From Rhizosaccharibacter radicis (GTDB lineage: Bacteria > Pseudomonadota > Alphaproteobacteria > Acetobacterales > Acetobacteraceae): a DNA stretch of 64,000 bases. Position 1 is the first letter of the stretch; every line of letters begins with the position of its first letter. The notes under the pieces were generated by a model. The model searched no databases, was not told where the DNA came from, and saw nothing but the letters and a program-made list of their open reading frames with translations. The DNA lies in the NCBI GenBank assembly GCA_024508355.1, contig JAMZEJ010000003.1:124001-188000 (forward strand). Direction: 5' to 3'. Both the position numbers and the translations under genes were made by a program. Shown here in pieces: positions 52,492 to 62,040 of this stretch.

Positions 52492-53201
52492 ACATCGGGA
52501 GGACCGACCGGGCGGGAGAGGCATCGCCGGGCGGACCGCTCCCGGTCCCGGGGGCAACTGCCGGCGTCCACGACCGGTCCACCGACGGAGGCGTGGCCGA
52601 GGATCGCCTCCTGGTTTCCGGATCCTCATGGCTCTCATCCTCCGAACGACCGGCGACCACCGTGGCCGGCGGTCGGCATCGCGAATGCGTCGGCGGTCGG
52701 AGGAAGGCCGCCCGATGCCGGGCGGTCCCGGGGCGTCTCGGCAGCCCCGTGCGGCTTCGACCCGAAGCTCGCGCGATCGGCGTGATCGCTCGCCAGACTG
52801 CCCGCTGCCGAATCACCGGCACGACGTCGCGGCCCCATCTGCGGCATCTTCCGCGAGAGACGCTGACGGCCCGAGGATGGCCGCGCCGGCTCCGCAGGCA
52901 GGACGGCATGCTGGCGCCCGGGGGTCGCTCCGCAACCAGCGTTCCACGAGTCCTCAGCGTCGCAAGCTCTGTCGGGAGCCCGGGGTTCGACGGCATTGCC
53001 GACAGGAACGGCGCCGGGCGATATTGGGCACCGGAACGGCGGCCGGTCTCTCCTATCAGGCCCCTGCCGCGTTCCGAGACCGATCACGGGCGCAGACCGC
53101 GCGGCCTCGGAGGGTCTGGTGCCCGGCGCCGGCGGTTGACGGGACCGGCTCCGGGTTCCACTTCTGCAGTGGGTTATTCTGCCGGGATCAGCCGTTCCGC
53201 C
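52492..53201. other. 710 bp spacer without a supported gene
   Basis: Two long frames cross it continuously with the lipA and coq10-like frames, but their translations here are Arg/Pro-rich and motif-free, so they are chance extensions. No RNA gene or hairpin with T run is apparent. Just before lipA the sequence is slightly AT-richer (GGGTTATTCTG at ~53,170). Confidence 0.45.
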
Positions 53202-54248
53202 ATGTCCACGCGCTTGTTGATCGACCATCGGACCGGGAGCCCCTCGCGCGGACCGGACGCGGCGCAGGCCGAGCCATCGCGCCCCGTGCGCCATCCCGAG
53301 AAGGCCCATCGCCCCGACAATCCGATCGCGCGCAAGCCCGACTGGATCAGGGTGAAGGCGCCGACGCATCCGATCTATCACGAGACCCGCACGCTGATGC
53401 GCGAGCAGAAGCTCGTGACGGTGTGCGAGGAGGCGGCCTGCCCCAACATCGGCGAGTGCTGGAGCAAGCGGCACGCCACCATGATGATCATGGGCGACAT
53501 CTGCACGCGCGCCTGCTCGTTCTGCAACGTCCGCACCGGCCAGCCGGACGCGCTGGATGCGGGCGAGCCCGGGCGGGTGGCGGACGCGGTGGCGAAGCTC
53601 GGTTTGCGCCACGTGGTGATCACGTCGGTGGATCGGGACGATCTCGTGGATGGCGGCGCCAGGCATTTCGCGCGGGTGATCGAGGCCGTGCGCGCGGCTT
53701 CGCCATCCACCACGATCGAGATCCTGACGCCCGACTTCCTGCGCAAGCCCGGCGCGCTGGAGATCGTCGCGGCCGCGCGGCCCGACGTGTTCAACCACAA
53801 TCTCGAAACCGTGCCCCGGCTGTATCCGACGATCCGGCCCGGCGCGCGCTACTACCAGTCCCTGCGGCTGCTCGACGAGGTGAAGCGGCACGATCCGACC
53901 ATCTTCACCAAGTCGGGCCTCATGGTCGGGCTGGGAGAACAGCGGCTCGAGATCCTGCAGGTGATGGACGATCTCCGGGTCGCGGACGTCGACTTCATCA
54001 CTCTCGGCCAGTATCTGCAGCCGAGCGTCAAGCACGCGGCGGTGGACCGCTTCGTGACGCCCGACGAGTTCGCCGACTACGCGGCGATGGCCCGCGCCAA
54101 GGGCTTTCTTCAGGTGGCCGCGACGCCGCTCACGCGGTCGTCCTACCACGCGGACGAGGATTTCGCGGCGCTGCGGGCGGCGCGCGAAGCGCTGCTGACC
54201 CGACGCGTCGCCAGGGAACCGGGGGCGGGGATCGCGGTTCCCGGGTAA
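53202..54248 (+). CDS. lipA: Lipoyl synthase
   Basis: Radical SAM enzyme that inserts two sulfurs into octanoyl groups, 348 residues. The auxiliary cluster ligands are Cys75, Cys80 and Cys86 ([12 protein letters not shown]), the radical SAM cluster is Cys101, Cys105, Cys108 (CTRACSFC), and the C-terminal RSSYHA supplies the Ser ligand. The first ~45 residues are a Pro/Arg-rich extension before [10 protein letters not shown]; a later start is possible. It modifies the lipoyl domains encoded just upstream. Its stop overlaps the next start (TAATG). Confidence 0.95.
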   Translation: MSTRLLIDHRTGSPSRGPDAAQAEPSRPVRHPEKAHRPDNPIARKPDWIRVKAPTHPIYHETRTLMREQKLVTVCEEAACPNIGECWSKRHATMMIMGDICTRACSFCNVRTGQPDALDAGEPGRVADAVAKLGLRHVVITSVDRDDLVDGGARHFARVIEAVRAASPSTTIEILTPDFLRKPGALEIVAAARPDVFNHNLETVPRLYPTIRPGARYYQSLRLLDEVKRHDPTIFTKSGLMVGLGEQRLEILQVMDDLRVADVDFITLGQYLQPSVKHAAVDRFVTPDEFADYAAMARAKGFLQVAATPLTRSSYHADEDFAALRAAREALLTRRVAREPGAGIAVPG

Positions 54249-54769
54249 TGCCGACCCACGCCGAACGCCGCCTGATCCCGTATTCGCCCGAACAGCTGTT
54301 CGACCTGGTGGCGGATGTCGGGCGCTACCCGGAGTTCCTGCCCTGGTGCGCCGGGGCGAAGGTGCGCACCCGCACGGAGACCGAACTGGTGGCGGACCTC
54401 ACCATCGGGTTCGGCCCCTTCCGTGAAAGCTTCACCAGCCGGGTGGCGCTGGATCGTCCCCGGCAGGTCAGGGTGCGCTACGAGCGCGGACCGTTCCGCT
54501 ATCTCAACAATGTCTGGACGTTCACCCCGGACCCGAAGGGGTGCCTCGTCGATTTCTTCGTCGAGTTCGAGTTCCGCTCCCGGTTGCTGCAGGCGGCGAT
54601 CGGGGTGGTGTTCAACGAGGCCGTGAAGCTGATGGTGGGGGCGTTCCTGAGACGCGCGCGCGACATCTATGGCGCGGACACCGCTGCGCGCCCATCCGCG
54701 CCTGCTGCGTCGCGCGCCGGCGAGTCGCTTCCGGGCGACGGCGTGCCGGCCGCCGGTGGATCTTCCTGA
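54248..54769 (+). CDS. Coq10/RatA-family START-like protein
   Basis: 173 residues, SRPBCC (START-like) fold: AERRLIPYSPEQLFDLVADVGRYPEFLPWC at the N-terminus, FGPFRESFTSRV and LNNVWTFTPDPKGCLVDFFVEFEFRSRLL further on; the last 30 residues are a low-complexity tail. In alphaproteobacteria the gene next to lipA is usually regarded as a Coq10-like ubiquinone-binding protein; RatA-type toxin activity known from E. coli is the alternative name for the same family. I favour the quinone role from context but this is an inference. Confidence 0.85.
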   Translation: MPTHAERRLIPYSPEQLFDLVADVGRYPEFLPWCAGAKVRTRTETELVADLTIGFGPFRESFTSRVALDRPRQVRVRYERGPFRYLNNVWTFTPDPKGCLVDFFVEFEFRSRLLQAAIGVVFNEAVKLMVGAFLRRARDIYGADTAARPSAPAASRAGESLPGDGVPAAGGSS

Positions 54770-54968
54770 GGCGTCGTCCGTCGCGCGAGATGTCGTCTCC
54801 TGGCGGAGAAAAGCCGGCTCACGCTGCGCTCGTGCGACCATAATCCCGGCGCTGTGGCGGAACCGACACGGCCGGTTTTCGTTTCTCCATCGTGTCGGAG
54901 CCGTAGGTGCGCTACGGCTTCACGGCGACGGTTTCGCTGTCGATGAACGATTGATTAGGGAACGAACG

Positions 54969-55358
54969 ATGAAGTCCATTCTGAAGGCGCGGGCTCTGCA
55001 GGCTTCCGTGTGCGCGGCGGCCCTGGCGTTCGCGGTGCCCGCGATCGCTCAGACGGATTCGGGCGACATGCACAAGGGCAAGATGCATTCCACCCATCAC
55101 CACATGGGCAAGATGGGCAAGATGCATGGTGGCAAGGGCTACAAGACCGCCATCAACCCGACCACCGAGGATCTGAACGCGAAGAGCCTCGCGGCCGCCC
55201 GCTCCGGCACCGATGCGACTGCCGGCGCTCCGGGCGCCGCCGCTGCCCCGGCTCCGGCCGGTGGCGGCATGGCGCAGCCGGGTGCGATGGCGCCGGCCGG
55301 TTCGGGCACCCCGGCGACCACCGCCCCCGCCGCGGCTCCCGCGCCGGCTGGCCAGTAA
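54969..55358 (+). CDS. Small secreted His/Met/Lys-rich protein
   Basis: 129 residues. Signal peptide MKSILKARALQASVCAAALAFAVPAIAQ, cleavage after AIAQ. The mature N-terminus holds HKGKMHSTHHHMGKMGKMHGG, a dense run of His, Met and Lys that could bind copper or another metal, then KGYKTAINPTTEDLNAKSLAAA, and an Ala/Pro/Gly low-complexity tail. I do not recognise a named family. A candidate GGGAACGAACG precedes the ATG. It appears monocistronic and is followed by a hairpin. Confidence 0.75.
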   Translation: MKSILKARALQASVCAAALAFAVPAIAQTDSGDMHKGKMHSTHHHMGKMGKMHGGKGYKTAINPTTEDLNAKSLAAARSGTDATAGAPGAAAAPAPAGGGMAQPGAMAPAGSGTPATTAPAAAPAPAGQ

Positions 55359-55420
55359 GGCCTACCCCACCCGGCAAGGGGTGGATCGGCGGCTCTTTTC
55401 GGGCCGCCTTCGAGACGACG

Positions 55421-55448
55421 AAGGCCCGGTGGCGACGCCCCGGGCCTT
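55421..55448 (+). terminator. Terminator-like hairpin
   Basis: Perfect 9 bp arms AAGGCCCGG / CCGGGCCTT with a ten-base loop, 63 bases after the stop of the small secreted protein; followed by TCGTTCG rather than a T run. Confidence 0.55.
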
Positions 55449-55558
55449 TCGTTCGTGCGAGGGCATGGTCGTCGTCGTGCCGTAGACGCCGGGGGCAAGC
55501 GCTCGATGGCGGACGCTTTCACCCTTTCCGAGGGGCCGTTCCGAAGCGGACGGATCGG

Positions 55559-56047
55559 TCAATCCGGCAGCACCTGCCGCAGCAGCCTCAGGGCTTCCCG
55601 CACGGCCGATTCGCGCACGGCGTCGCGGTCGCCGGGCAGATGTCGGGACACCGTGCGGGTCGGATGTCCGGCATGGGCCAGGCCGAACCATACCAGCCCC
55701 ACCGGCTTGCCTTCGTCGCCGTCGGGACCCGCGAGACCGGTGATCGACAGCGCGAGGTCGGCGCCGGCGGCCGTCAGGGCCCCGTCCGCCATCGCCGCCG
55801 CGGTTTCCGCGCTGATGGCGCCGAAGCGCTCCAGGATGTCCGCCGGCACCCCCAGATGCCGCCGCTTCATCTCCCGGCTGTAGGTCACGAAGCCGCCCAG
55901 GACCACCGGGGAGCTACCGGGCGGATGGGTCAGGCAGGCGGCCAGCAAGCCGCTCGTGCAGCTTTCCGCCGTCACCACCCGTAGTCCGGCATCCCGCAGG
56001 AGCGGCACCAGCGCATCCGCCTGTCGCAGCGTTTCCTGCCCGATCAT
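55559..56047 (-). CDS. CinA C-terminal family nicotinamide-nucleotide amidohydrolase
   Basis: 162 residues, a stand-alone CinA C-terminal (PncC) domain that deamidates NMN in the pyridine nucleotide salvage cycle. Recognisable parts are VTAESCTSGLLAACLT (normally AESCTGG), VVLGGFVTYSREMKRRHLGV, MADGALTAAGADLALSITGLAGPDGDEGKPVGLV. It follows pgpA on the same strand after 13 bases; the pair is common in alphaproteobacteria beside lipA and coq10 genes. Confidence 0.9.
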   Translation of the reverse strand: MIGQETLRQADALVPLLRDAGLRVVTAESCTSGLLAACLTHPPGSSPVVLGGFVTYSREMKRRHLGVPADILERFGAISAETAAAMADGALTAAGADLALSITGLAGPDGDEGKPVGLVWFGLAHAGHPTRTVSRHLPGDRDAVRESAVREALRLLRQVLPD

Positions 56048-56060
56048 GTCCAGCGCCTCC

Positions 56061-56564
56061 TCAACTCCACAGCCGCCACGCGGCGCGCACTGCCACGAGG
56101 AGCAGCGCGCCGATCAGCCCGGCCGCGAGATCGTCGCCCATCACCCCGGCGGCATCGTGGCGCCGGTCCAGCATCCCCACCGGACCCGGCTTGGTGATGT
56201 CGAGCAGCCGGAACAACAGGAACGCCACCGCGATCCCGGCGGCGAGCGCGGAACCGCCCAGCGTGACGCAGCCCGCGCAGGGCAACAGGCCCAGCAGGGT
56301 CAACCATTGGCCCGCCACCTCGTCGATCACGATCCAGCCGTGATCGGCGCCGTCCGCGGCGGCGCCGATCGCCCAGATCCCGATCGTGCTCGCCGCCAGC
56401 ACCGCCGCCACCAGGACGGGCCAGGCGAGCGATGGCGGTAGCCACCACACCGCCACGCCACCCGGAAGGAGGGCAGCCGCCGAACCGATCGTGCCCGGGG
56501 CCGGCCGGAGCCAACCGCAGCCGCCGAAGCTGGCCACCCATTCCGCGAGCCGGCGGCGGGTCAT
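56061..56564 (-). CDS. pgpA: Phosphatidylglycerophosphatase A
   Basis: Removes the phosphate from phosphatidylglycerophosphate to give phosphatidylglycerol, 167 residues. The family motifs are an N-terminal PAPGTIGSAAALL, WIVIDEVAGQWLTLL with the Asp-Glu pair, and FRLLDITKPGPVGMLDRRHDAAGVMGDDLAAG. Four membrane spans. The ATG at 56564 (MTRRRLAEWVASFGGCGWLRPAPGT) fits; an upstream extension is rejected. It completes the pathway started by PgsA at 10 kb. Confidence 0.93.
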   Translation of the reverse strand: MTRRRLAEWVASFGGCGWLRPAPGTIGSAAALLPGGVAVWWLPPSLAWPVLVAAVLAASTIGIWAIGAAADGADHGWIVIDEVAGQWLTLLGLLPCAGCVTLGGSALAAGIAVAFLLFRLLDITKPGPVGMLDRRHDAAGVMGDDLAAGLIGALLLVAVRAAWRLWS

Positions 56565-56745
56565 GCCGCGTCTACCGGCTGCGGAACGGCTCGGCACGAG
56601 GCGGACGATCCCTCCTGCAAGGTCCGTCCCGTCCCGCGCCCAAACGCTCTTTTCGCTCGGCACGAGGCGGCGGAAGCGCCCGATCCCCGTCGCGTGAAAG
56701 CCCGGTGTCCGGCACCGGCCTCGGCACACAGGCGGCCGGTGGCCT

Positions 56746-59025
56746 TCACGAGGTGCTCCCGTCGCCATCGGCGTAGATGGCGGTGTTCTCGGTCACACGC
56801 TGCACGTAGTTGCGGGTTTCCGCGAAGGGGATCAGCTCGATCCAGTCGATCATCGGCGTGCTGGCGCCTCCGGCCGTCCCGGGGTCGCGTGCCGGATCGC
56901 CGTTCTGGGCCAGCCACTGGTCGACCCGGTGCGGACCGGCGTTGTACGCCGCGACCGCATACGGCACCGTTCCGCCGAAGCGGCGCAGCAGGGACGACAG
57001 ATAGGCGCTTCCGAGCCGGATGTTGGCGTCCGGATCGTAGAGTCCTGCGGCGGTCCCGTCCGTGCCGCCGGATCCCGGCAGCGACCTGGCCACGTCACGG
57101 GCGGTGCCCGGCATGAGCTGCATGAGGCCACGGGCGCCGGCCGGGCTGGTGATGCCGGGATCGAAGCTGCTTTCCTGCCGCATGATGCCGAGCGCCAGGC
57201 CAGGCGGCAGGTCCTCTCCCGCCGCCGGCGGCGGCGCGAACGGCCGGGGCCAGCCGGATTGTCGCAGCACCAGCCCGTGCCGTCCCGCGCTGCGGGCGAT
57301 CGCCACGCCCACGTCGGGCAGTCCCAGCCGGTCGGCGAGGCTGGCGGCGAGTGCATGGTCGGTGTCGCTGGTGGCGTCCGCGTCCAGCCGTAACAGGAAG
57401 GCGCGCGCGTGGCGGGGATCGTTCCATCCGACCAGCAGGGTGGCTGCCCGCGCCAGTTCCAGCCCGGTGAAGCGCACCGCATCGGCGGTGCTCCAGTCCG
57501 GATCGCGCAGCGCCGCCAGCCGGTCGTGGAGGGCATCGGCATATCCCGGATCGCGATGCGGCGCGTCCAGCACCGCGTCGTCTGACGCGCCCCGTAGCCG
57601 GGCCAGCGAAAGCTGGCCGTAGAAGGTGGTGGGAAGACCCGCAGCCTCCTCGAACGCCGCTTGGGCACCGGCCGTATCGCCCCGCACGCTTCGTGCCTCG
57701 CCCAGCCAGAACCAGCCGCGGCTGCGCGTCAGCACCGACCGGCTGCTGGTCAGCGTCAGGAACCTTTGTTCCGCGTCGGCCGGCTGGTGCAGCCGGCGCA
57801 ACAGGATGAAGCCGCTCAGGAAGGCCGAGTCGAACCGCGGCACGTCGTCGCGCTGAAACGGGTCCTCGGCGAGCCGCAGCGCGTCCTGCGCCGTGGCGGG
57901 AGCGCCGGGCATCAGCATGTCGCGGCTCAGCGCGTCCCGCTCGCTCCAGAACGCCGGGAGGCGGGGGCCGGGAGCGGTCCGTTCCGCGGCCAGGGCACCG
58001 TTGTTCCAGGCGGCGATGCTGTCGGCGATGCGATCGTTGCGCCGGAGCCAGCGCACCAGGTCGAGCTGCAGCGCGGGGTCCGCCGCATCCGTCGGCGGCA
58101 GTGCCGCCGCCAGCCCGTCGGCGCCCGCGTCGCGGCGATGCAGAGCGAGCCTTGCGGTGGCCAGCGGCCGCCGGTCCGGCGACAACAGGGGCAGCATCCG
58201 GGCCGCCGCCGGCAGGTTGCCGGCCCATTCGAGCCGGTCGAACCGCGCCCAATGGTCCGGCGGCCGCAGGGCCTGGCTCCAGAGCCGAAGGAACAGGGCC
58301 GCCTGGGCCGGGGAGTCGTTGCTGTCGCGCCAGCTCCGCCGCACCCGCTCCAGCAGCGCCGGCGGCAGTTGCGCGATCCCCGCCGCGGAAAAGGGCGCCA
58401 CGGGCGCGGAGGCATCGGGGCCGGGCGCCGGGCGCGGCGGCAGCGGGGCCGAGCCATCGGGCAGCAGGGCGGGCGGGGCGGCGGTGCTGCCCGGCAGGGC
58501 GGGCGACGGCGTGGCCGTCGGCGGCGCGGCCAGCAGGGCGCAGCGGGCCAGGGCGGCGCCGTTGCTCAGCAGGTCCCGGCCGCAGATCGGACCGAGCACG
58601 GATGGGTCGGTCTCGTTGGCCACGGCGTCGTTCAGCCGCTGGATCAGGGTAGGGCGGTTCGGCCAGCCCGGATTGGCCGCGAGGAAGGCATCGATCCGGG
58701 CGGCGCTGCCGGGCGGCGGCGTTCCGGGCGTCAGCAGCTCCAGATACACCGCGAGCTTGGCCGCCACCGGATCACCGGCCGCGCCGGCGGTGGCGGCCGT
58801 GCCCGCCACCAGGGCCGTGGGAGGGCTGGCGGGCATCTGCGCCGGACGCGCGGAGCATCCGGCCAGCAGCGTCGCCCCTGCGAGTGCCATCGCGGCACCC
58901 TGGCGGCACAGCGGCCGCCTCCGTCCGGTATCTTTTCCGGCCGCCGGATCGCTCGGGGATGGAAAGGTCGGAGCGGTGGCGGACCGCCGGATGCGGAGCG
59001 ACATGGCGGGGGAAGGGAGGGTCAT
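56746..59025 (-). CDS. slt: Soluble lytic murein transglycosylase, lipoprotein form
   Basis: About 759 residues. A basic N-terminus, hydrophobic segment and lipobox LAGC (MALAGATLLAGCSARP) suggest a lipid-anchored protein. A long superhelical region of paired helices (about 90-560) precedes the Slt catalytic domain: ALGIMRQESSFDPGITSPAGARGLMQLMPGTA with Glu618 (codon 57172-57174), then RLGSAYLSSLL and AYNAGPHRVDQWL. It cleaves peptidoglycan to 1,6-anhydromuropeptides. The start is uncertain: ATG at 59025, ATG at 59004 or TTG at 59064. Together with dapA and smpB, encoded divergently, it forms a neighbourhood known from other alphaproteobacteria. Confidence 0.92.
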   Translation of the reverse strand: MTLPSPAMSLRIRRSATAPTFPSPSDPAAGKDTGRRRPLCRQGAAMALAGATLLAGCSARPAQMPASPPTALVAGTAATAGAAGDPVAAKLAVYLELLTPGTPPPGSAARIDAFLAANPGWPNRPTLIQRLNDAVANETDPSVLGPICGRDLLSNGAALARCALLAAPPTATPSPALPGSTAAPPALLPDGSAPLPPRPAPGPDASAPVAPFSAAGIAQLPPALLERVRRSWRDSNDSPAQAALFLRLWSQALRPPDHWARFDRLEWAGNLPAAARMLPLLSPDRRPLATARLALHRRDAGADGLAAALPPTDAADPALQLDLVRWLRRNDRIADSIAAWNNGALAAERTAPGPRLPAFWSERDALSRDMLMPGAPATAQDALRLAEDPFQRDDVPRFDSAFLSGFILLRRLHQPADAEQRFLTLTSSRSVLTRSRGWFWLGEARSVRGDTAGAQAAFEEAAGLPTTFYGQLSLARLRGASDDAVLDAPHRDPGYADALHDRLAALRDPDWSTADAVRFTGLELARAATLLVGWNDPRHARAFLLRLDADATSDTDHALAASLADRLGLPDVGVAIARSAGRHGLVLRQSGWPRPFAPPPAAGEDLPPGLALGIMRQESSFDPGITSPAGARGLMQLMPGTARDVARSLPGSGGTDGTAAGLYDPDANIRLGSAYLSSLLRRFGGTVPYAVAAYNAGPHRVDQWLAQNGDPARDPGTAGGASTPMIDWIELIPFAETRNYVQRVTENTAIYADGDGSTS

Positions 59026-59204
59026 GCGGGCGCCAAGCATCCCGTCAACGAACGCGGGCGGCAAGAGCGCGATGCCGAACCGGCGCTAGCCGTGAATGGT
59101 GGAACGCCGGTGTCCCCAGAGTGTTAGGAGCGCCACGACGGGGGAGGTCGGCGTGAATGAGCGACGCTACCCGCGCGGCCGGACCAGCGGAGGAGATGGC
59201 ATTC

Positions 59205-59528
59205 ATGATCAGCAACCGAACGGTCCGTGCCGTCCTCGCGGGCGGCGGCCTCGCGATGCTGCTGTGCGGGGGCGCCCTCGCGCAGCCGGCCTCGCCCCGC
59301 GGTGACGTCAGCAGTGGGCAAAGGATCACCGGCCACAACAGCACCCACAAGGACGCCCATTCCAACACCGGCCCCGAACAGCCCGCCCCCGCCAAGGCCA
59401 ACGCCGTGGCTCCTTCCAAGCGTCTGCCGGAAGGAAGGGTGCAGGAGCGCGAGCAGGTGGCGCCTTCGGTGGACGCGCCGGTCAAACCCGGCACGCGTCC
59501 GAAGCCCGGTCAGGACATCCCGCACTAG
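59205..59528 (+). CDS. Small secreted protein of unknown function
   Basis: 107 residues. Signal peptide MISNRTVRAVLAGGGLAMLLCGGALAQ, cleavage after ALAQ. The mature part is polar and likely disordered: GHNSTHKDAHSN, then EQPAPAKANAVAPSKRLPEG and VDAPVKPGTRPKPGQDIPH. I know no family. A CGGAGGAG stands about ten bases before the ATG at 59205; ATG 59196 lies too close to it. The gene stands alone between slt and dapA. Confidence 0.65.
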   Translation: MISNRTVRAVLAGGGLAMLLCGGALAQPASPRGDVSSGQRITGHNSTHKDAHSNTGPEQPAPAKANAVAPSKRLPEGRVQEREQVAPSVDAPVKPGTRPKPGQDIPH

Positions 59529-59810
59529 GTCCAGTATCGGGACACGATCGAGAGCGTAGGCCGCGTGGTGCGCAACGGCGGCGCAATGATGCGCTGAAGC
59601 GCTTCCGTCGATCCGCGGCAATCTCGAGCGTTGGGGAACGCGGAGCGAGTGGCTGGGTCCCCTGGGCGAGCCAGCCTCTCGCGGGGCGACGGTTCACGGC
59701 GCTGATCGGCTGGAGTAGAACCGGCGGCGCAGGCGGAGACATGTCCGCCCCGGGCACCGCACGCGCTTGAGGGTGCGACGCCGCCCGCGAAGGCTTTCAG
59801 GAGCGTTTCC

Positions 59811-60689
59811 ATGTTCAAGGGGTCGATCGTCGCCCTCATCACGCCGATGGCCCCGGACGGCACGCTGGACGAGGCGGGGTTCGAGAACCTGATCGACTGG
59901 CAGATCGACAGCGGCACGGCGGGGCTGGTGCCCTGCGGCACCACCGGCGAAAGCCCCACGCTCACCCACGCCGAGCATTACCGGATGATCGAGGTCGCGG
60001 TGGCGGCGGCGCGCAAGCGCGTGCCGGTGATCGCCGGCACAGGCTCCAACAGCACCGCCGAGGCGATTGAGACCACCCGCCATGCCAGAGCCAGCGGTGC
60101 CGACGCCGCGCTGGTGGTCACGCCCTACTACAACAAGCCGACCCAGGACGGACTGTATCGCCACTACATGGCGATCGCCGATGCGGTCGACCTGCCCATC
60201 GTGATCTACAACATCCCCGGCCGCAGCGTGATCGACATGAGCGTCGACACCATGGCGCGCCTGGCGAAGCACCCCAACATCGTGGGCGTGAAGGATTCCA
60301 CCGCCAATCTCGTGCGGCCGTTGCAGATCCGCCGGCGCGCCGGGACGGAATTCAACCAGCTCTCGGGCGAGGACGGCACCGCGATCGCGTTTCTGGCGAC
60401 CGGCGGGCATGGCTGCATCAGCGTCACCGCGAACATCGCGCCTGCCCTGTGCGCGAAGATGCACGCGGCCTGGGAGGCGGGCGAGGTGGCCGAGGCGATC
60501 GCGCTGCAGGACCGGCTGCTGCCGCTGCATGACGCCCTGTTCCTCGAAAGCAACCCGGCCCCGGTGAAGTACGGCGCGTCCCTGCTGGAACTCTGCTCGG
60601 AGTTCTGCCGGCTGCCGCTGGCGCCGATCGCGGACACCACGCGCCACGCGGTGCGTGCTGCCATGGAGGAGGTCGGCCTGCTCGGCTGA
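59811..60689 (+). CDS. dapA: 4-hydroxy-tetrahydrodipicolinate synthase
   Basis: First enzyme of the diaminopimelate-lysine branch, condensing pyruvate with aspartate semialdehyde, 292 residues. Schiff-base Lys161 (VGVKDSTAN), Tyr133 (IYNIPGRS), Thr44-Thr45 (CGTTGESPTL) and Arg138 are present. A CAGGAGCG stands before the ATG. The smpB gene follows after nine bases. Confidence 0.96.
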   Translation: MFKGSIVALITPMAPDGTLDEAGFENLIDWQIDSGTAGLVPCGTTGESPTLTHAEHYRMIEVAVAAARKRVPVIAGTGSNSTAEAIETTRHARASGADAALVVTPYYNKPTQDGLYRHYMAIADAVDLPIVIYNIPGRSVIDMSVDTMARLAKHPNIVGVKDSTANLVRPLQIRRRAGTEFNQLSGEDGTAIAFLATGGHGCISVTANIAPALCAKMHAAWEAGEVAEAIALQDRLLPLHDALFLESNPAPVKYGASLLELCSEFCRLPLAPIADTTRHAVRAAMEEVGLLG

Positions 60690-60698
60690 CGTGACGAC

Positions 60699-61181
60699 AT
60701 GGTGGAAAAGACCAAGAACGGGCTGATCTCGCACGGCATCGCCTCGCAGAACCGCAAGGGGCGGTTCGACTACTCCATCTCGGAGGAGATCGAGGCAGGG
60801 ATCGTGCTCAAGGGTCCCGAGGTGAAGAGCCTGAGACATGGCCGCGCTACCCTGACCGAGGCATATGCCGGCGAGCGCGACGGCGAGATCTGGCTGTTCA
60901 ACTGCTACATCCCGGAATACCAGGGCGGCGTGCTGTCGCGCTTCGAGCCGCGGGCGCCGCGCAAGCTGCTGCTGCATAATCGCCAGATCAGCAAGCTGCT
61001 GGGCGAGGTGGCGCGCAACGGCCACACGCTGGTGCCGCTCGACATCCACTTCAACGAGCGTGGGCGAGCCAAGGTGACCCTGGGTGTCGGACAGGGACGC
61101 AAGAAGGCCGACAAGCGCCACGCGATCGCCGAGCGGGACTGGCAGCGCGACAAGGCCCGGCTGATGCGCGATCGGGGCTGA
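60699..61181 (+). CDS. smpB: SsrA-binding protein
   Basis: Binds tmRNA and brings it to stalled ribosomes, 160 residues. NRKGRFDYSISEEIEAGIVLKGPEVKSLRHGRATLTEAYA, EIWLFNCYIPEY and RKLLLHNRQISKL are diagnostic; the C-terminal tail is Lys/Arg-rich and ends KARLMRDRG. The tmRNA gene is not next to it. The order dapA-smpB is usual in the class. Confidence 0.96.
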   Translation: MVEKTKNGLISHGIASQNRKGRFDYSISEEIEAGIVLKGPEVKSLRHGRATLTEAYAGERDGEIWLFNCYIPEYQGGVLSRFEPRAPRKLLLHNRQISKLLGEVARNGHTLVPLDIHFNERGRAKVTLGVGQGRKKADKRHAIAERDWQRDKARLMRDRG

Positions 61182-61220
61182 GGGGACAAGGCGGCGGGCG
61201 GTATACGCCACCCGGCAAGG

Positions 61221-61892
61221 TCAGCTTTCCGCCAGCTCGAACAGCGTGTCGAGACGGCGCAGCAGTTCGGCCGGATCGTCGAACACCGCGATCGCACCGG
61301 CCGCGCGAAGGTCGTCGTCCGGAAAGCCGCCGCATCGCACGGCGACGGTGCGCAGGCCGGCCTTCGCGGCCGCTTCCGCGTCGTAGGGCGAATCGCCGAA
61401 CACCAGCGTGTCCTTCGCGTCCACCCCGTCGAGCCGATCCAGAGCCGTCTGGAAGATGTCCGGATCGGGCTTGGAGCGTTCCACGTCCTTGGAAGAGGTG
61501 GCGCTGTGCAGCAGGTCGCCGATCCCCAGGCGCTCCACGAAGCGCTCCAGTTCCTCGCCCTTCGCCGACGACGCCAGGGACAACCTTACCCCCCGATCGG
61601 CGAGCGCCTGGAACAGCGTCCGGACGTCCGCGAACGGTCGGATGGACGGAAAATACTCCTCCCGGAACAGCTCGCCATGGCGCTGGCTGATGCCATCGCC
61701 GTCTCGTTCCAGCGCCTCTCCCTGAAGGAAGAACGGGAGCAGCTTGTCGCCACCCTTGCCGATCTGGCGCCGCGCGTCCGCCGCGGGAACGTCGTGGCCG
61801 AATTGCGCGAAGGCCCGATGCCAGGCCTCGCCATGGGCGTCGACGCTGTCCAGCAACGTGCCGTCGATATCGAAGATCGCGCCCTTGAGCAT
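61221..61892 (-). CDS. HAD-superfamily phosphatase
   Basis: 223 residues, class with a small helical cap (beta-phosphoglucomutase/phosphoglycolate phosphatase type). Motif I FDIDGTLLDS (Asp8 nucleophile, Asp10), motif II LASSAKG, motif III Lys in RSKPDPDIF, and motif IV VFGDSPYDAEAA. The substrate is a small phosphorylated metabolite that cannot be named. It is convergent with smpB, with 39 bases between the stops. Confidence 0.88.
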   Translation of the reverse strand: MLKGAIFDIDGTLLDSVDAHGEAWHRAFAQFGHDVPAADARRQIGKGGDKLLPFFLQGEALERDGDGISQRHGELFREEYFPSIRPFADVRTLFQALADRGVRLSLASSAKGEELERFVERLGIGDLLHSATSSKDVERSKPDPDIFQTALDRLDGVDAKDTLVFGDSPYDAEAAAKAGLRTVAVRCGGFPDDDLRAAGAIAVFDDPAELLRRLDTLFELAES

Positions 61893-62040
61893 GGAAATGC
61901 GGCTTCCCGAGTTGTGACGATAACGATGGGTTGGGACCAGGAACGTCCGTCCGGTCCCGCTGTTCCACACCCGCAAGGGCACGCGCCGCCATGATCCGTT
62001 CCGGGTTTCCGGCGCAGGCATGACGGAACGGGAAGGGAGA

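Noticed and set aside
52593-53201. Upstream extensions of the lipA and coq10-like frames
   Set aside because: Open by chance in GC-rich DNA; Arg/Pro-rich translation and no homology before the chosen starts.
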